Source of the DNA: Lachnobacterium bovis | Lineage (GTDB): Bacteria; Bacillota; Clostridia; Lachnospirales; Lachnospiraceae | DNA length: 64,000 bases | Direction of reading: 5' to 3' | NCBI RefSeq assembly: GCF_900111325.1 | Contig: NZ_FOGW01000004.1 | Location: forward strand, 136,108 to 200,107 | Shown here: positions 8,587 through 17,769 of the stretch, piece after piece | Layout of the letters: every line of letters starts with the position of its first letter | How positions within the stretch are numbered: the first letter of the stretch is position 1 | Position numbers and translations under genes: made by a program | The notes under the pieces: model-generated | Database searches by the model: none | The model's input: only the letters and a program-made list of their open reading frames with translations | Told to the model about the DNA's origin: nothing

Positions 8587-8671
8587 AAAAAATACCGGCC
8601 TAGCATTGTCAAAATTTTATATGTATTTTAATGTCATACATATCTTTTCTAACTTTGTGGTCGGTATTTTT
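8587..8671 (+). terminator. Probable terminator after the nuclease gene
   Basis: AAAATACCGGCC (from about 8588) can pair with GGTCGGTATTTT (8659-8670), with a further weaker repeat inside the 58-nt loop, and the right arm ends in a T run. The loop is long, so efficiency is uncertain. Confidence 0.6.
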
Positions 8672-8680
8672 CTATATATA

Positions 8681-8740
8681 TTCTATTTTTATATATCCTA
8701 TTTTTATATATTCTATTTTTATATATTCTATTCTTCTAAA
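8681..8740. repeat. 15-bp tandem repeat overlapping the stop codon of the ECF gene
   Basis: Units ttctatttttatata start at 8681, 8696 and 8711, with a degraded fourth at 8726. The fourth unit contains the stop codon (8728-8730) of the minus-strand ECF gene. Confidence 0.85.
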
Positions 8741-9255
8741 TTAATATATTTTTTTAAATCAATTTTTTCTAATGCTGAGGCGAAAAAAATATACGCAATA
8801 ACCGTTACACCTGCTTCAACTAAAAGCCCTGTGGTTTGCATTAAACTTCCAACAACACTACCTCTTACAACGATTCCAAACACTAAATATCCAGCTACAA
8901 CATATAATGCCATTAATGTTGCCAAAAAATATATCTTCAATGTTTTGATTGGGACTTTCTTTTCTGCCCATTCTTTCCTAAGAACTAAAGAGGCTATATA
9001 TCCCATCGATCCTTTAATAATTAATGTCGGAATTGCCCATTGCACGTATCCACTAAGTATATCTGCAAACATAGAACCAATTCCCCCTGCGAACAAAGCC
9101 GCTACTGGATTTACAAAAGTTGCAATAATCAAAATAAAACATCCACCTAGATTACTGTATCCTGTCATAGTTGGAACTTTAATAAACAACGTAACGACTG
9201 CTACAATAGCAATTGATAACGAATATATACTTAACGCCTTTATACTTCGTTGCAT
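8728..9255 (-). CDS. ECF transporter S component
   Basis: A 175-residue membrane protein with about five or six hydrophobic segments and the fold-typical glycine-rich stretches YSNLGGCFILIIATFVNPVAA and GGIGSMFADILSGY. These resemble the riboflavin-type S-component family (PF07155-like) that captures vitamins for energy-coupling factor transporters. The start is ATG 9255, placed 6-7 nt after AAAGGAG; an in-frame upstream ATG at 9306 lacks such a site. No riboswitch or ECF ATPase gene lies nearby, so the substrate is unknown. Confidence 0.75.
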   Translation of the reverse strand: MQRSIKALSIYSLSIAIVAVVTLFIKVPTMTGYSNLGGCFILIIATFVNPVAALFAGGIGSMFADILSGYVQWAIPTLIIKGSMGYIASLVLRKEWAEKKVPIKTLKIYFLATLMALYVVAGYLVFGIVVRGSVVGSLMQTTGLLVEAGVTVIAYIFFASALEKIDLKKYINLEE

Positions 9256-9325
9256 AATTTTCTCCTTTATCCTAATATAATTTATCCTAACTCTCCTATA
9301 GTTCATAATTCGAACATATTAAATT

Positions 9326-10006
9326 TTACTCCTCCATTTGAGCCTGTAGCTCTCTATCAACAAACATCATTGTAAGTGCTATCATTAAAAAGATAGAACA
9401 CATACGAATTGCTGTTTCTTGAAATAATTTAACAAAAAAATTTCCGATAACAGCACCTATTATAAACGATGATATAATCCCAAAATAAAGTAAACTTTTC
9501 TTTAATGCTTCTATTTTTTGGGTTTCTAAAAATGTAACCATATTCTGTGTTGCGCTTCTAAGATTTCCTATACACATTGTTGTGGCTGCATTATTACCTA
9601 AAACTTTTCTAAAGCTCTCTACCTGTATTCCACACGCAAAAGAAATTAATGAATTGGCAATCAAATTGTATCTTTGAGAAAAGAAACTTACTCCAAAAAG
9701 AATAATTGCTTCCACAAAAACAGAAAATTGTCTCCAATGAAGTGTATTTTTTTCTTTAAAAATAATCCTAAACAATTCTGCCAAGGCTATTCCTATCGCA
9801 AAAGACATAACCGGTAGAAAAAATCTTAATGCCTTAGCCCAATCTCCTTCCGATAGATGTACTCCAAACAAAAGCATATTTCCTGTTTGTGCATTTGCAA
9901 AGACTCCTCCCCTGCATACGAATGAGTAAGCATCCATAAAGCCGCCAGAAACTGCAAGAACGACTCCTAATTCGATTGATTCTGACATTTGAATAACATT
10001 TTTCAC
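9326..10006 (-). CDS. YoaK family (DUF1275) membrane protein
   Basis: A 226-residue protein with about six membrane segments and the family hallmark GGFMDAYSFVCRGGVFANAQTGN near the N-terminus, followed by conserved IGNLRSAT. The biochemical function of the family is unknown; transport has been proposed. The start is GTG 10006, seven bases after AAGGAG. It lies alone, between the ECF gene and the SGNH hydrolase. Confidence 0.85.
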   Translation of the reverse strand: MKNVIQMSESIELGVVLAVSGGFMDAYSFVCRGGVFANAQTGNMLLFGVHLSEGDWAKALRFFLPVMSFAIGIALAELFRIIFKEKNTLHWRQFSVFVEAIILFGVSFFSQRYNLIANSLISFACGIQVESFRKVLGNNAATTMCIGNLRSATQNMVTFLETQKIEALKKSLLYFGIISSFIIGAVIGNFFVKLFQETAIRMCSIFLMIALTMMFVDRELQAQMEE

Positions 10007-10116
10007 TTTTTTTCTCCTTTTATATATGTATCACAGAACTAGTATACATCCAATATGTAATATTTACAACTAACTATATCTTATAAGCAATCATAAGTAT
10101 TACTTTTAACTAGACT

Positions 10117-11298
10117 TTATTTTAGAATAAGCTCAGGCACACATTCCGCCATTTTTTGATATCCTAATGAACTCGGATGTAAATGGTCTCCACTATCTAG
10201 ACCTGGCGCAAATGCTTTTGGATTATTTAAATCTCTAACAGCTTTATCAAAATCAATACAGCCATCAAAACCTTCTGCTTTTCTTATCCAATCATTTAAT
10301 TCATTTTTCATTTTTTCTCTAAAATCAGCATATGTTCTCCAATTTTCAATTGGAAGTAATGTTCCTACATAAACTTTATAGTTGTAACTTTTTGCCAATT
10401 CAATATAGTATTTAAGTCCATCTATCATTTCGTCTACTGTAGGCAAATCACTCATTGGACGATATGGATTAACATCTATTCCAACTGGATGAATAATATC
10501 ATTAATACCCTGTTGAATTATAACTGTATCAACACCCTCAGTTGGAACCTCATGTGCAAAACGATTTGTTCCTTTTAATCCATATGATTCATATCTAATA
10601 CAATTATATTCTCTTAAAATACGCGAACCGCTTGTTGCTCTTCTTATAACAGCTGTATTATTAAAATTGTTATCTTTACATCTAAGCTGCAGATAGTCAG
10701 GCCAATCCTGTGCTGTAATGGAATCCCCATAACAAAGAATTGTTCTATTTTCTTTTTCTGTAAAAATTGATACGTTACTTAAAAAATAATATAAATTTGT
10801 TCCTCTTTTAATGTCTATTGAAATATCTTTATTGTGAGTTTGATTTCCAATTGCATATAATGCACTATTTGATAATGGTCCACTCACATAAACAGTTGAT
10901 CTCATTTGTGTGAAATCTTTTAGGTAAAAATTAACTTCAAATTGAGATTTTGCATCTATTTTACATTTCAATGCATCTGATACAACGTTTTGTTTTGCTG
11001 GAATTGTAATAGATTTACTTCCATTATCGAAAGTTACATCTTTAAATTCTCCATTTATATAAATTGTACATTCCGATATTGTTATAGGTTCTGTTCCACA
11101 ATAATTATCAAATGTAAGCTTTATTCCCTCTCCGGAAAACTGTGAATAAATTGGGTATCTAAAAGTAATGTTCTTTCCATAGCTTTCTGGTCTATTTTCT
11201 CCAATAGATACCGCATTTCCCCAAATACTTGCCCAATGCTTGTCATTTACAACCATTCCATTATTACTGTCAATTAAATTATTACTATTTTGTTGCAT
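10117..11298 (-). CDS. SGNH/GDSL-family hydrolase
   Basis: The N-terminal 180 residues look like a beta-rich module, and the C-terminal half is a GDSL/SGNH esterase: block I CYGDSIT (nucleophile Ser), block II near SGSRILRE, block III GINDI and block V DHLHPSSLGY with the catalytic Asp and His. No signal peptide is visible, so it is probably cytoplasmic. Such proteins deacylate carbohydrates or lipids; the substrate cannot be told from sequence. It lies 24 bp downstream of the glycosylase gene on the same strand, with a shared operon likely. Confidence 0.85.
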   Translation of the reverse strand: MQQNSNNLIDSNNGMVVNDKHWASIWGNAVSIGENRPESYGKNITFRYPIYSQFSGEGIKLTFDNYCGTEPITISECTIYINGEFKDVTFDNGSKSITIPAKQNVVSDALKCKIDAKSQFEVNFYLKDFTQMRSTVYVSGPLSNSALYAIGNQTHNKDISIDIKRGTNLYYFLSNVSIFTEKENRTILCYGDSITAQDWPDYLQLRCKDNNFNNTAVIRRATSGSRILREYNCIRYESYGLKGTNRFAHEVPTEGVDTVIIQQGINDIIHPVGIDVNPYRPMSDLPTVDEMIDGLKYYIELAKSYNYKVYVGTLLPIENWRTYADFREKMKNELNDWIRKAEGFDGCIDFDKAVRDLNNPKAFAPGLDSGDHLHPSSLGYQKMAECVPELILK

Positions 11299-11322
11299 TT
11301 TAAATCCTTTCTAACTCTTAAA

Positions 11323-12204
11323 TTACACTTTCCTGCCTAATTCTAAAGAGCCATAAAACATATATTGTTGAATAACACCATTATATGGTGAATATTTATC
11401 TAAATCAAAATTATTATTATATTGTTCTTCTAAAATTCTTAAAATCCAAACATCTTTTGGAAACGAATTTAATCTATGAAAGCCAAATAACATAATACAT
11501 GAAGCCACTTTAGGTCCAACTCCATATAAATCTAACAGTTTATTATACAATTTATCATCATCAAGTTCTTGTAAACTTGCAATCGTAATCTCTTTATAAT
11601 AAAACTGTTCCACAATAGTTTTAAGATATTTAGTCCTATAACCTAATGCACACTTATTCCAATCTTCTTCAGACATATTATACATTTGTTCCGGTGTAGG
11701 AAATGAATATATCTTTTTATCTTTATCAATTAGATTTCCTGCACATTCACATAAAGTTTCTACTGCTTTTTTTATAGCTGGAATATTTTTTCTCTGAGAA
11801 ATCACAAACGATACTATCATTTCCCAAGGATCTTGTATTAGTATTCTTACACCTTTTGAATATTCTGCTGCATTATACAAAAATTTATCTTCTTTAGATA
11901 TCATATTTCGAATTTTTTCATAGTCTGTTGATAAATCAAAATAATCATACCAAATATCCATAAATTCTTGTTTAGAACATGAAATCTCATAAATTGCATG
12001 ATCTGTTTGATTAAATTTTTTTCGAATATACAATACACGACCAAAGGCAATGGTACAAAAAATACCATTGCCTACTTCATTAAATCTAAACACTTCACCG
12101 CTATTTTCTATTTTTTTTAGATCAAAATCGCCAATTATCTCTACTTCACTTTGAAATATGTTTTGTTTTTTTACATCAATTTCATTTTGAAATAATTCTT
12201 GCAT
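11323..12204 (-). CDS. 8-oxoguanine DNA glycosylase-like HhH-GPD protein
   Basis: The 293-residue protein has an N-terminal OGG_N-like domain followed by a HhH-GPD domain. The hairpin-helix-hairpin and catalytic region reads LYGVGPKVASCIMLFGF, with the Schiff-base Lys in GPKVA, and the conserved Asp follows in FPKDVWI. This is the OGG1/AlkA-type layout for base excision repair of oxidised or alkylated purines. Length fits the family. It lies upstream of the SGNH gene, downstream of a MATE gene. Confidence 0.88.
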   Translation of the reverse strand: MQELFQNEIDVKKQNIFQSEVEIIGDFDLKKIENSGEVFRFNEVGNGIFCTIAFGRVLYIRKKFNQTDHAIYEISCSKQEFMDIWYDYFDLSTDYEKIRNMISKEDKFLYNAAEYSKGVRILIQDPWEMIVSFVISQRKNIPAIKKAVETLCECAGNLIDKDKKIYSFPTPEQMYNMSEEDWNKCALGYRTKYLKTIVEQFYYKEITIASLQELDDDKLYNKLLDLYGVGPKVASCIMLFGFHRLNSFPKDVWILRILEEQYNNNFDLDKYSPYNGVIQQYMFYGSLELGRKV

Positions 12205-12271
12205 TTTATCTCCTTTTGTAAAAATATGTACCTTTTACTTAAATATATATTTTTTGTATAAATATGTACTT

Positions 12272-13645
12272 TTACACTCTAACATCTACTAATTGCTGAT
12301 TTTCATCACATCTTTTTAGTATATCCCTAATTACAAACTTATAGGCTATAACTGCATATATACCTGTCGTAATCCAAGCAGATGAATCACAGAAAAATGC
12401 TAATGTTTGATTATGTAAATATACTGATATAATACCACAACATGCTCTTGATACTAATTCTACAACTCCACCCATTAAAGGTAAAAATGCATAACCACAT
12501 CCTTGCATCGTATTTCTGAAGATGAAAATATATGACAAAGGTACATAAAATGATGCACTTAACATAATATATGTCCTTGCAGCTGGAAATGCATCTGCAA
12601 CTTCTTTTGCCGTTCTAAAATAAATCATCATGGTTGGTTTTACTAAAATGACTGCAACTATTCCCATAATGACTGCCATAATCGTAGATGTTATAGTCGC
12701 CACTTTAACACCTTCTCGTAAATGTTTTATATTACCTTTACCATAATTTTGTCCGCTATATGTAGCCATAGCCTGTCCCATAGCCGGAAAAGCTTGAGAC
12801 ATTAAGCCATGCAATTTAGATGCTGCCGCAAAAGCAGATACAGTTACTACACCAAAGTTATTAATAGCCGCTTGCATAACCATTGTACCTGATGCAGTAA
12901 TTGCAAATTGTATTGCCATTGGTAAACCTACACCTAATTGAAGTTTAGAATCTCCTAACTCTAAATACCATTCATGTTTTTTAGGCCATAACAATTTTTC
13001 ATTTTTTATTATATAAATCAAACACAATATTGCTGAAATACCCTGAGAAGTTACCGTAGCAATTGCAGCGCCTGCAACTCCCATATGAAATCCTTTTATC
13101 AACGTTAAATCTAATATTACATTCAAAACCGAAGAAAATACAAGCGCAACCAACGGAATCATACTATTACCAACAGCTCTTAAAAAAGCTGAAAATAAGT
13201 TATAAAATACTAATGCAACTAAACCACCACATATTATAGTTATATATGTGTATGCTTGGTCAAAAATTTCTTTTGGTGTACGCATAAGTGTAAGAATATT
13301 ATTCATTGCTAATATACTTACCAAAGTAGTAAGAAATACAATAATTATTGCTAATAAAATAGCATTCGCGACACTTCGTCTTACACCTTTTTCATTTTTT
13401 GCACCAAATCTTTGAGATGTAAGTACCGTACATCCTGTTGTTATTCCCTGTGCAAAGCCGATTATCAAAAACATAATCGTACCTGTTGACCCCACGGCAG
13501 CTAACGCATCATTTCCTACATATCTACTTACAATAATTGAATCTGCTGCATTATAAAGTTGCTGAAAAATATTACCTAAAAATAATGGAAAACCAAATTT
13601 CATAATTAATCCAAATGGTTTACCTTGTGTCATATCACGCTCCAT
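12272..13645 (-). CDS. MATE family efflux transporter
   Basis: A 457-residue, 12-segment membrane protein. MATE features include PLFLGNIFQQLYNAADSIIV in the first helix, QGITTGCTVLTSQRFGA, and the mirrored second half starting near GVGLPMAIQFAITASGTMVMQ. Such carriers export drugs or metabolites using Na+ or H+. The start ATG 13645 follows a GGGAGGAGA ribosome binding site. It is 19 bp from the dus gene and probably in the same operon. Confidence 0.93.
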   Translation of the reverse strand: MERDMTQGKPFGLIMKFGFPLFLGNIFQQLYNAADSIIVSRYVGNDALAAVGSTGTIMFLIIGFAQGITTGCTVLTSQRFGAKNEKGVRRSVANAILLAIIIVFLTTLVSILAMNNILTLMRTPKEIFDQAYTYITIICGGLVALVFYNLFSAFLRAVGNSMIPLVALVFSSVLNVILDLTLIKGFHMGVAGAAIATVTSQGISAILCLIYIIKNEKLLWPKKHEWYLELGDSKLQLGVGLPMAIQFAITASGTMVMQAAINNFGVVTVSAFAAASKLHGLMSQAFPAMGQAMATYSGQNYGKGNIKHLREGVKVATITSTIMAVIMGIVAVILVKPTMMIYFRTAKEVADAFPAARTYIMLSASFYVPLSYIFIFRNTMQGCGYAFLPLMGGVVELVSRACCGIISVYLHNQTLAFFCDSSAWITTGIYAVIAYKFVIRDILKRCDENQQLVDVRV

Positions 13646-13664
13646 AGCATCTTCTCCTCCCTGT

Positions 13665-14636
13665 CTACAATGTAATATTTTTTAAGGTAACAATAAGATT
13701 ATTAACTGTTGTCTCATAAACGTCTTTATCTTTGGCTTTTTTTATTTTTTTAGCATATTTTTTTACTTCATTATAATCACTAAATGGTTCTAATATATAA
13801 AACCATAATTCTTTCATTCTATTAATCGCATCAGAACATGCCGTATAATCCCTTACATAATCCTCAAAAAGTTTTGCAACAAATTCTTTTAATCTATCGC
13901 AATCAATATTTGTATCAGGTTTATTACTTAGATAATTCTCTACTAACATCGGATTTGTCAAAAAACCTCGCCCTATCATAATGCTATCAACATTATAATC
14001 CTTAAAATCCGTAATTATTTTATTGATGTCATCGGATATTTTTATATCTCCATTATAACCAATATTCTTATTTGATTTCTCACAAACCTCTTTAAACGCG
14101 TTATAATTTGGAATATTTTTATAAAAATCCATTCTAGTTCTTGGATGAACTATTAATTCGTTCATCGGATATTTATTATAAATTTCTATCAGTTTTTCTA
14201 AATCATCAAAATTTTCTATTCCTAATCTTGTTTTTATAGAAATAAATAAATCATTTGCTAGCTCAGAATATATGGTTTCTAAAAAATTATCAAACTGTTC
14301 TAAATCAATTAACATACCAGAGCCCTTATGTTTACTAACAACTGTTCCTGAAGGGCATCCAACATTTAAATTTATTTCGTTATATCCTAATTTTTTTATT
14401 TCTTTGGCATACCAGATAAACTGTTGTGCATTATTAGTTAATAACTGTGGCACAACTACCATTCCTTCATTTATCTTTGGATCAATTTCTCTTTTCTCTC
14501 GATTTTTTAATTTAAAGGTCTGGTTGGTTGCTATAAAAGGAGTAAAATATTTATCAACTCCTTTATATAATTCATTAAAATGTCTTCTATAAATATGTCC
14601 TGTTATACCTTCCATCGGTGCTAAATAAAATTTCAT
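13665..14636 (-). CDS. tRNA-dihydrouridine synthase
   Basis: Flavin-dependent reductase that makes dihydrouridine in the tRNA D-loop. Motifs include the N-terminal YLAPMEGITGHIYR, LNVGCPSGTVV with the catalytic Cys, and the flavin phosphate region IMIGRGFLTNP. ATG 14636 was chosen because it is preceded by TGAGGT and begins the TIM barrel directly; the longer form would overlap the upstream gene. Which subfamily (DusA, B or C) it belongs to is not clear. Confidence 0.9.
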   Translation of the reverse strand: MKFYLAPMEGITGHIYRRHFNELYKGVDKYFTPFIATNQTFKLKNREKREIDPKINEGMVVVPQLLTNNAQQFIWYAKEIKKLGYNEINLNVGCPSGTVVSKHKGSGMLIDLEQFDNFLETIYSELANDLFISIKTRLGIENFDDLEKLIEIYNKYPMNELIVHPRTRMDFYKNIPNYNAFKEVCEKSNKNIGYNGDIKISDDINKIITDFKDYNVDSIMIGRGFLTNPMLVENYLSNKPDTNIDCDRLKEFVAKLFEDYVRDYTACSDAINRMKELWFYILEPFSDYNEVKKYAKKIKKAKDKDVYETTVNNLIVTLKNITL

Positions 14637-14650
14637 TTTGTACCTCATTG

Positions 14651-17600
14651 TTACACTTTGCAATAATTCTTTAGACGATATGCATTTTTATTGTTCTCTT
14701 TAATCTTATACAATTCATGATCTGCAAGATCAAATGCATCGTCAATATTCTTTTTAGATGAGACAATAACAGCCCCTATACTAATTGATATTCTTATAAA
14801 ATTGTTTTCATACTTCAAAATCTTATTCATTCTTTTTACTAAATTAGCAAGTAAATCTCTTATCTTTTCTACATCCCTTCCATCTGGAATATAAAAGATA
14901 AATTCATCCCCCCCATATCTGGCAAATATACCTATATCTTTAAAAGTTTTTCTTAACTCTTCAGCTAATACTTTTAAAGCTTTATCTCCTCCTAGATGAC
15001 CTAACGTATCATTTACCTTTTTAAAATTATCATAATCTAAAATACCAACAACAGCTCGCTCATATTTACAATTTGAACTATATTGGTCGTTGTATATTTT
15101 ATTAAATCCAGAACGATTATATACTTTGGTAAGCGAATCAAGTGCTGTTTGTTTAAGGAACATTTGACGTTCCTCCATCTCATGCTGAACATTTGAAATC
15201 TTTCCAACATATAAAATATTATTAGTGTCTTCATCCTCTATTTGCGAAATAAAAATACGCACCCATGTAACATTTTGATCACCTAAGTTTCCAAAATATA
15301 TTCTCTGTTCCTTTTTTTCATATTTAACCATATTTTTTAGTGCTTCAATGAACTGATTTAATTTTTCATTGTTTTTTTCATATTGGTTTACATCAATACA
15401 ATTTTTTGAGAACTCGAAAAACTCCCTAAACTTTTCGTCAACAGTTATTGTATTCTCCGATAAGTTATATTCAAAAATATATTCATCCATCATTTCTGCT
15501 AAAAGCGCATATCTCTTCGCATAAAATTCCTGTTTATGTAAATATTTTTGTTTTTCATATCCGCTAAACCATATTTCCACTAAAACTAATAAATATATAA
15601 ATAATATTCCTAAAACAAAATGCATTGGATACTGTCTCATCAACATTTTTATATCCATTTTAGAAGCTAGGTTATTATCTTCATTTAATAAATATGTTTC
15701 TAATGAGCTGTCCGAAATATCGTATAAACACTTATTAAAAATAGATAACATCTGTGCATTTTCTTCATCTCTGAAAGCAATTTTTAATGAATTCTTCGAT
15801 GATGTTGAAATTATCTCTAGATTACTATACTGACCATTTCTTATATAATAATTAGCTGTATAATAATTTAAAATCGTGTAATCCGCATCCCCATCATTTA
15901 CTGATTCTATTGCATCTTCTACTGAATCACACTTATGCTTTTTCTTAATTCCTTTATAATAATCACGATGCATATTTTTAACAACAGCAGCTCTGCAATC
16001 TGCTAAATTTAGCCTTGATACATTTCGCAGCTTTTTATTTCTTACAAGTACGTTATTATATTCCATATATGACTTAGTGAGTTTATACTTTTCTATGTTA
16101 CTAGCTGTGTCCTCTACTCCTAAAGCCAAATCAATAGTTCTATTATCAAGAGCTTTTGTCATTTGTGCTTCATTATCGAAAAAAACAAATTTATATTTTG
16201 TCTTCATTTTTTTCATAATGTCATCAGCCACTAATTTTGACATACCTCTTATTTTATTCTTTTTGCCCATATATGAAAATGGTGGAGCATCAGTTAAAAT
16301 TCCAACTTTTAATATTGGTAACGTTTTAATATATTTCTTCTCTTGCTCAGTAAAATTTGTTAGATCTTGATTAACATTTTCAGCGTTAATAGATTGAATA
16401 TTATCTCCAACTGCATTTTTTTCTACACTAGCTTGAGATTTTATCCATCTCCTGCTCCATTCTCTATATATGTTTTCAACTTTTTCGTTAGAATAACCTA
16501 ATGTAGCATCCGCTATACGTTTTTGCTCGTTTCCTGAAAACATATTTAGATGCTTTCCTATCTCAATATATTGTTGATACATATTTTCTGAAACATTACA
16601 ATTTTGTAAAACGCATAGATTCTTAACTTCTCTATATACTTCTGGAAGCAAACGTCCTTTTACAATAGATATATTTTGAGTTTCTAAATTATAGTTTGAT
16701 TCATCAAGAAAATAATCTACAAATTCTTTTGCTTCTTCAGGATACTTTGTTTTTTTACTAATTCCCACACTTAAATCCGCAATCACTGATGCAAATTGCT
16801 TATTTCTTATCGTGTTAGGAAAAGGCATATATCCAATATCACTAGGATTATCTGATGCTTTTTGGATAATTTGAATTGCCCATGAGCCAGCCGCAATACA
16901 ACCAAGATTTCCATTTGCTAGATCCTCTACTGCATTTTCCCATGTATAATCTTTACAAGAATCTTCACAGTAATGATTACGTAAAATATTGCAATAAAAA
17001 TCATAAACTTTTTCATGTGTAGATCCAGTCGCAAACGGATTACTGCCATTTTGAATTTCGTTATTTTTCTCATCCCCCATCATCTCGATATACGTAAAGT
17101 ACTCCCACGTTGTAAGAGCCCACTTATATGTATAACCACTATAAAAAGGGATTTTGTCTGTATTATTTTTAATATACGACATATCCTTCAAAAATTCGTC
17201 CATTGAAGTTGGCAATTTAGTGATTCCAGCTTTTTCAAACACTTTTTTATTATATACAAACCCCGCCAAAAACATTCTTGATGGTAACCCATATATGTCT
17301 TCATCTATTTTGATTGCCTGGTCTAAATAATTATATTCTTTTTCAAGTTGCGTTCTATTTCCTAACTTTAAAAGATATTTTTGTTTATCTGAATCTGTTA
17401 TTTTAGGTGGAATAAACATCACATCTGGTGAATTATTACTTTTTAATTTATTAAGTGCCTTTTCACAATAATTATCCACATATAAAAATTTTATATCTAT
17501 ATTTGGATGTTTTTTTTCAAAGCCATTAACACATCTTTCTAAACCTATATTTGGTTCATTCACCATAAATCTTATTACTTTTTTATTAGATTTTGCATAT

Positions 17601-17710
17601 ATGGGTGTTGAGAGTTTTATAGTCACAATAGACTGTAAAGCTATAAACATTGCAAAACTTATTAAAATTAGCTTTTTCAATTTTTTATTTATCCTATATA
17701 CTATCTCCAT
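14651..17710 (-). CDS. Dual solute-binding-protein / GGDEF fusion (putative c-di-GMP sensor-cyclase)
   Basis: The 1019-residue protein reads, in order: signal peptide or anchor (about 13-38), a family 1 extracellular solute-binding domain of ABC sugar type (about 45-440; for example PDVMFIPPK and GNLGCIAAGSWAI), a family 3 amino-acid-type binding domain (about 460-690; LPILKVGILTDAPPFSYMG), one membrane segment (about 695-715), a PAS-like linker, and a GGDEF domain (about 850-1015) with intact RYGGDEFIFY. It probably senses two external ligands and makes c-di-GMP inside. Family 3 domains are common in sensors, but adding a sugar-type family 1 domain is unusual. It lies 14 bp before dus and is preceded by the coiled-coil gene. 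Confidence 0.85.
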   Translation of the reverse strand: MEIVYRINKKLKKLILISFAMFIALQSIVTIKLSTPIYAKSNKKVIRFMVNEPNIGLERCVNGFEKKHPNIDIKFLYVDNYCEKALNKLKSNNSPDVMFIPPKITDSDKQKYLLKLGNRTQLEKEYNYLDQAIKIDEDIYGLPSRMFLAGFVYNKKVFEKAGITKLPTSMDEFLKDMSYIKNNTDKIPFYSGYTYKWALTTWEYFTYIEMMGDEKNNEIQNGSNPFATGSTHEKVYDFYCNILRNHYCEDSCKDYTWENAVEDLANGNLGCIAAGSWAIQIIQKASDNPSDIGYMPFPNTIRNKQFASVIADLSVGISKKTKYPEEAKEFVDYFLDESNYNLETQNISIVKGRLLPEVYREVKNLCVLQNCNVSENMYQQYIEIGKHLNMFSGNEQKRIADATLGYSNEKVENIYREWSRRWIKSQASVEKNAVGDNIQSINAENVNQDLTNFTEQEKKYIKTLPILKVGILTDAPPFSYMGKKNKIRGMSKLVADDIMKKMKTKYKFVFFDNEAQMTKALDNRTIDLALGVEDTASNIEKYKLTKSYMEYNNVLVRNKKLRNVSRLNLADCRAAVVKNMHRDYYKGIKKKHKCDSVEDAIESVNDGDADYTILNYYTANYYIRNGQYSNLEIISTSSKNSLKIAFRDEENAQMLSIFNKCLYDISDSSLETYLLNEDNNLASKMDIKMLMRQYPMHFVLGILFIYLLVLVEIWFSGYEKQKYLHKQEFYAKRYALLAEMMDEYIFEYNLSENTITVDEKFREFFEFSKNCIDVNQYEKNNEKLNQFIEALKNMVKYEKKEQRIYFGNLGDQNVTWVRIFISQIEDEDTNNILYVGKISNVQHEMEERQMFLKQTALDSLTKVYNRSGFNKIYNDQYSSNCKYERAVVGILDYDNFKKVNDTLGHLGGDKALKVLAEELRKTFKDIGIFARYGGDEFIFYIPDGRDVEKIRDLLANLVKRMNKILKYENNFIRISISIGAVIVSSKKNIDDAFDLADHELYKIKENNKNAYRLKNYCKV

Positions 17711-17769
17711 TGTACTCCCATCCTTGGTCTATGAATGCTCTCTTCATGCAATTAACGATAAAACTTTTT

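Noticed and set aside
8606..9280. A 224-residue plus-strand frame.
   Set aside because: Opposite strand of the ECF S-component gene, with weak codon pattern and no ribosome binding site.
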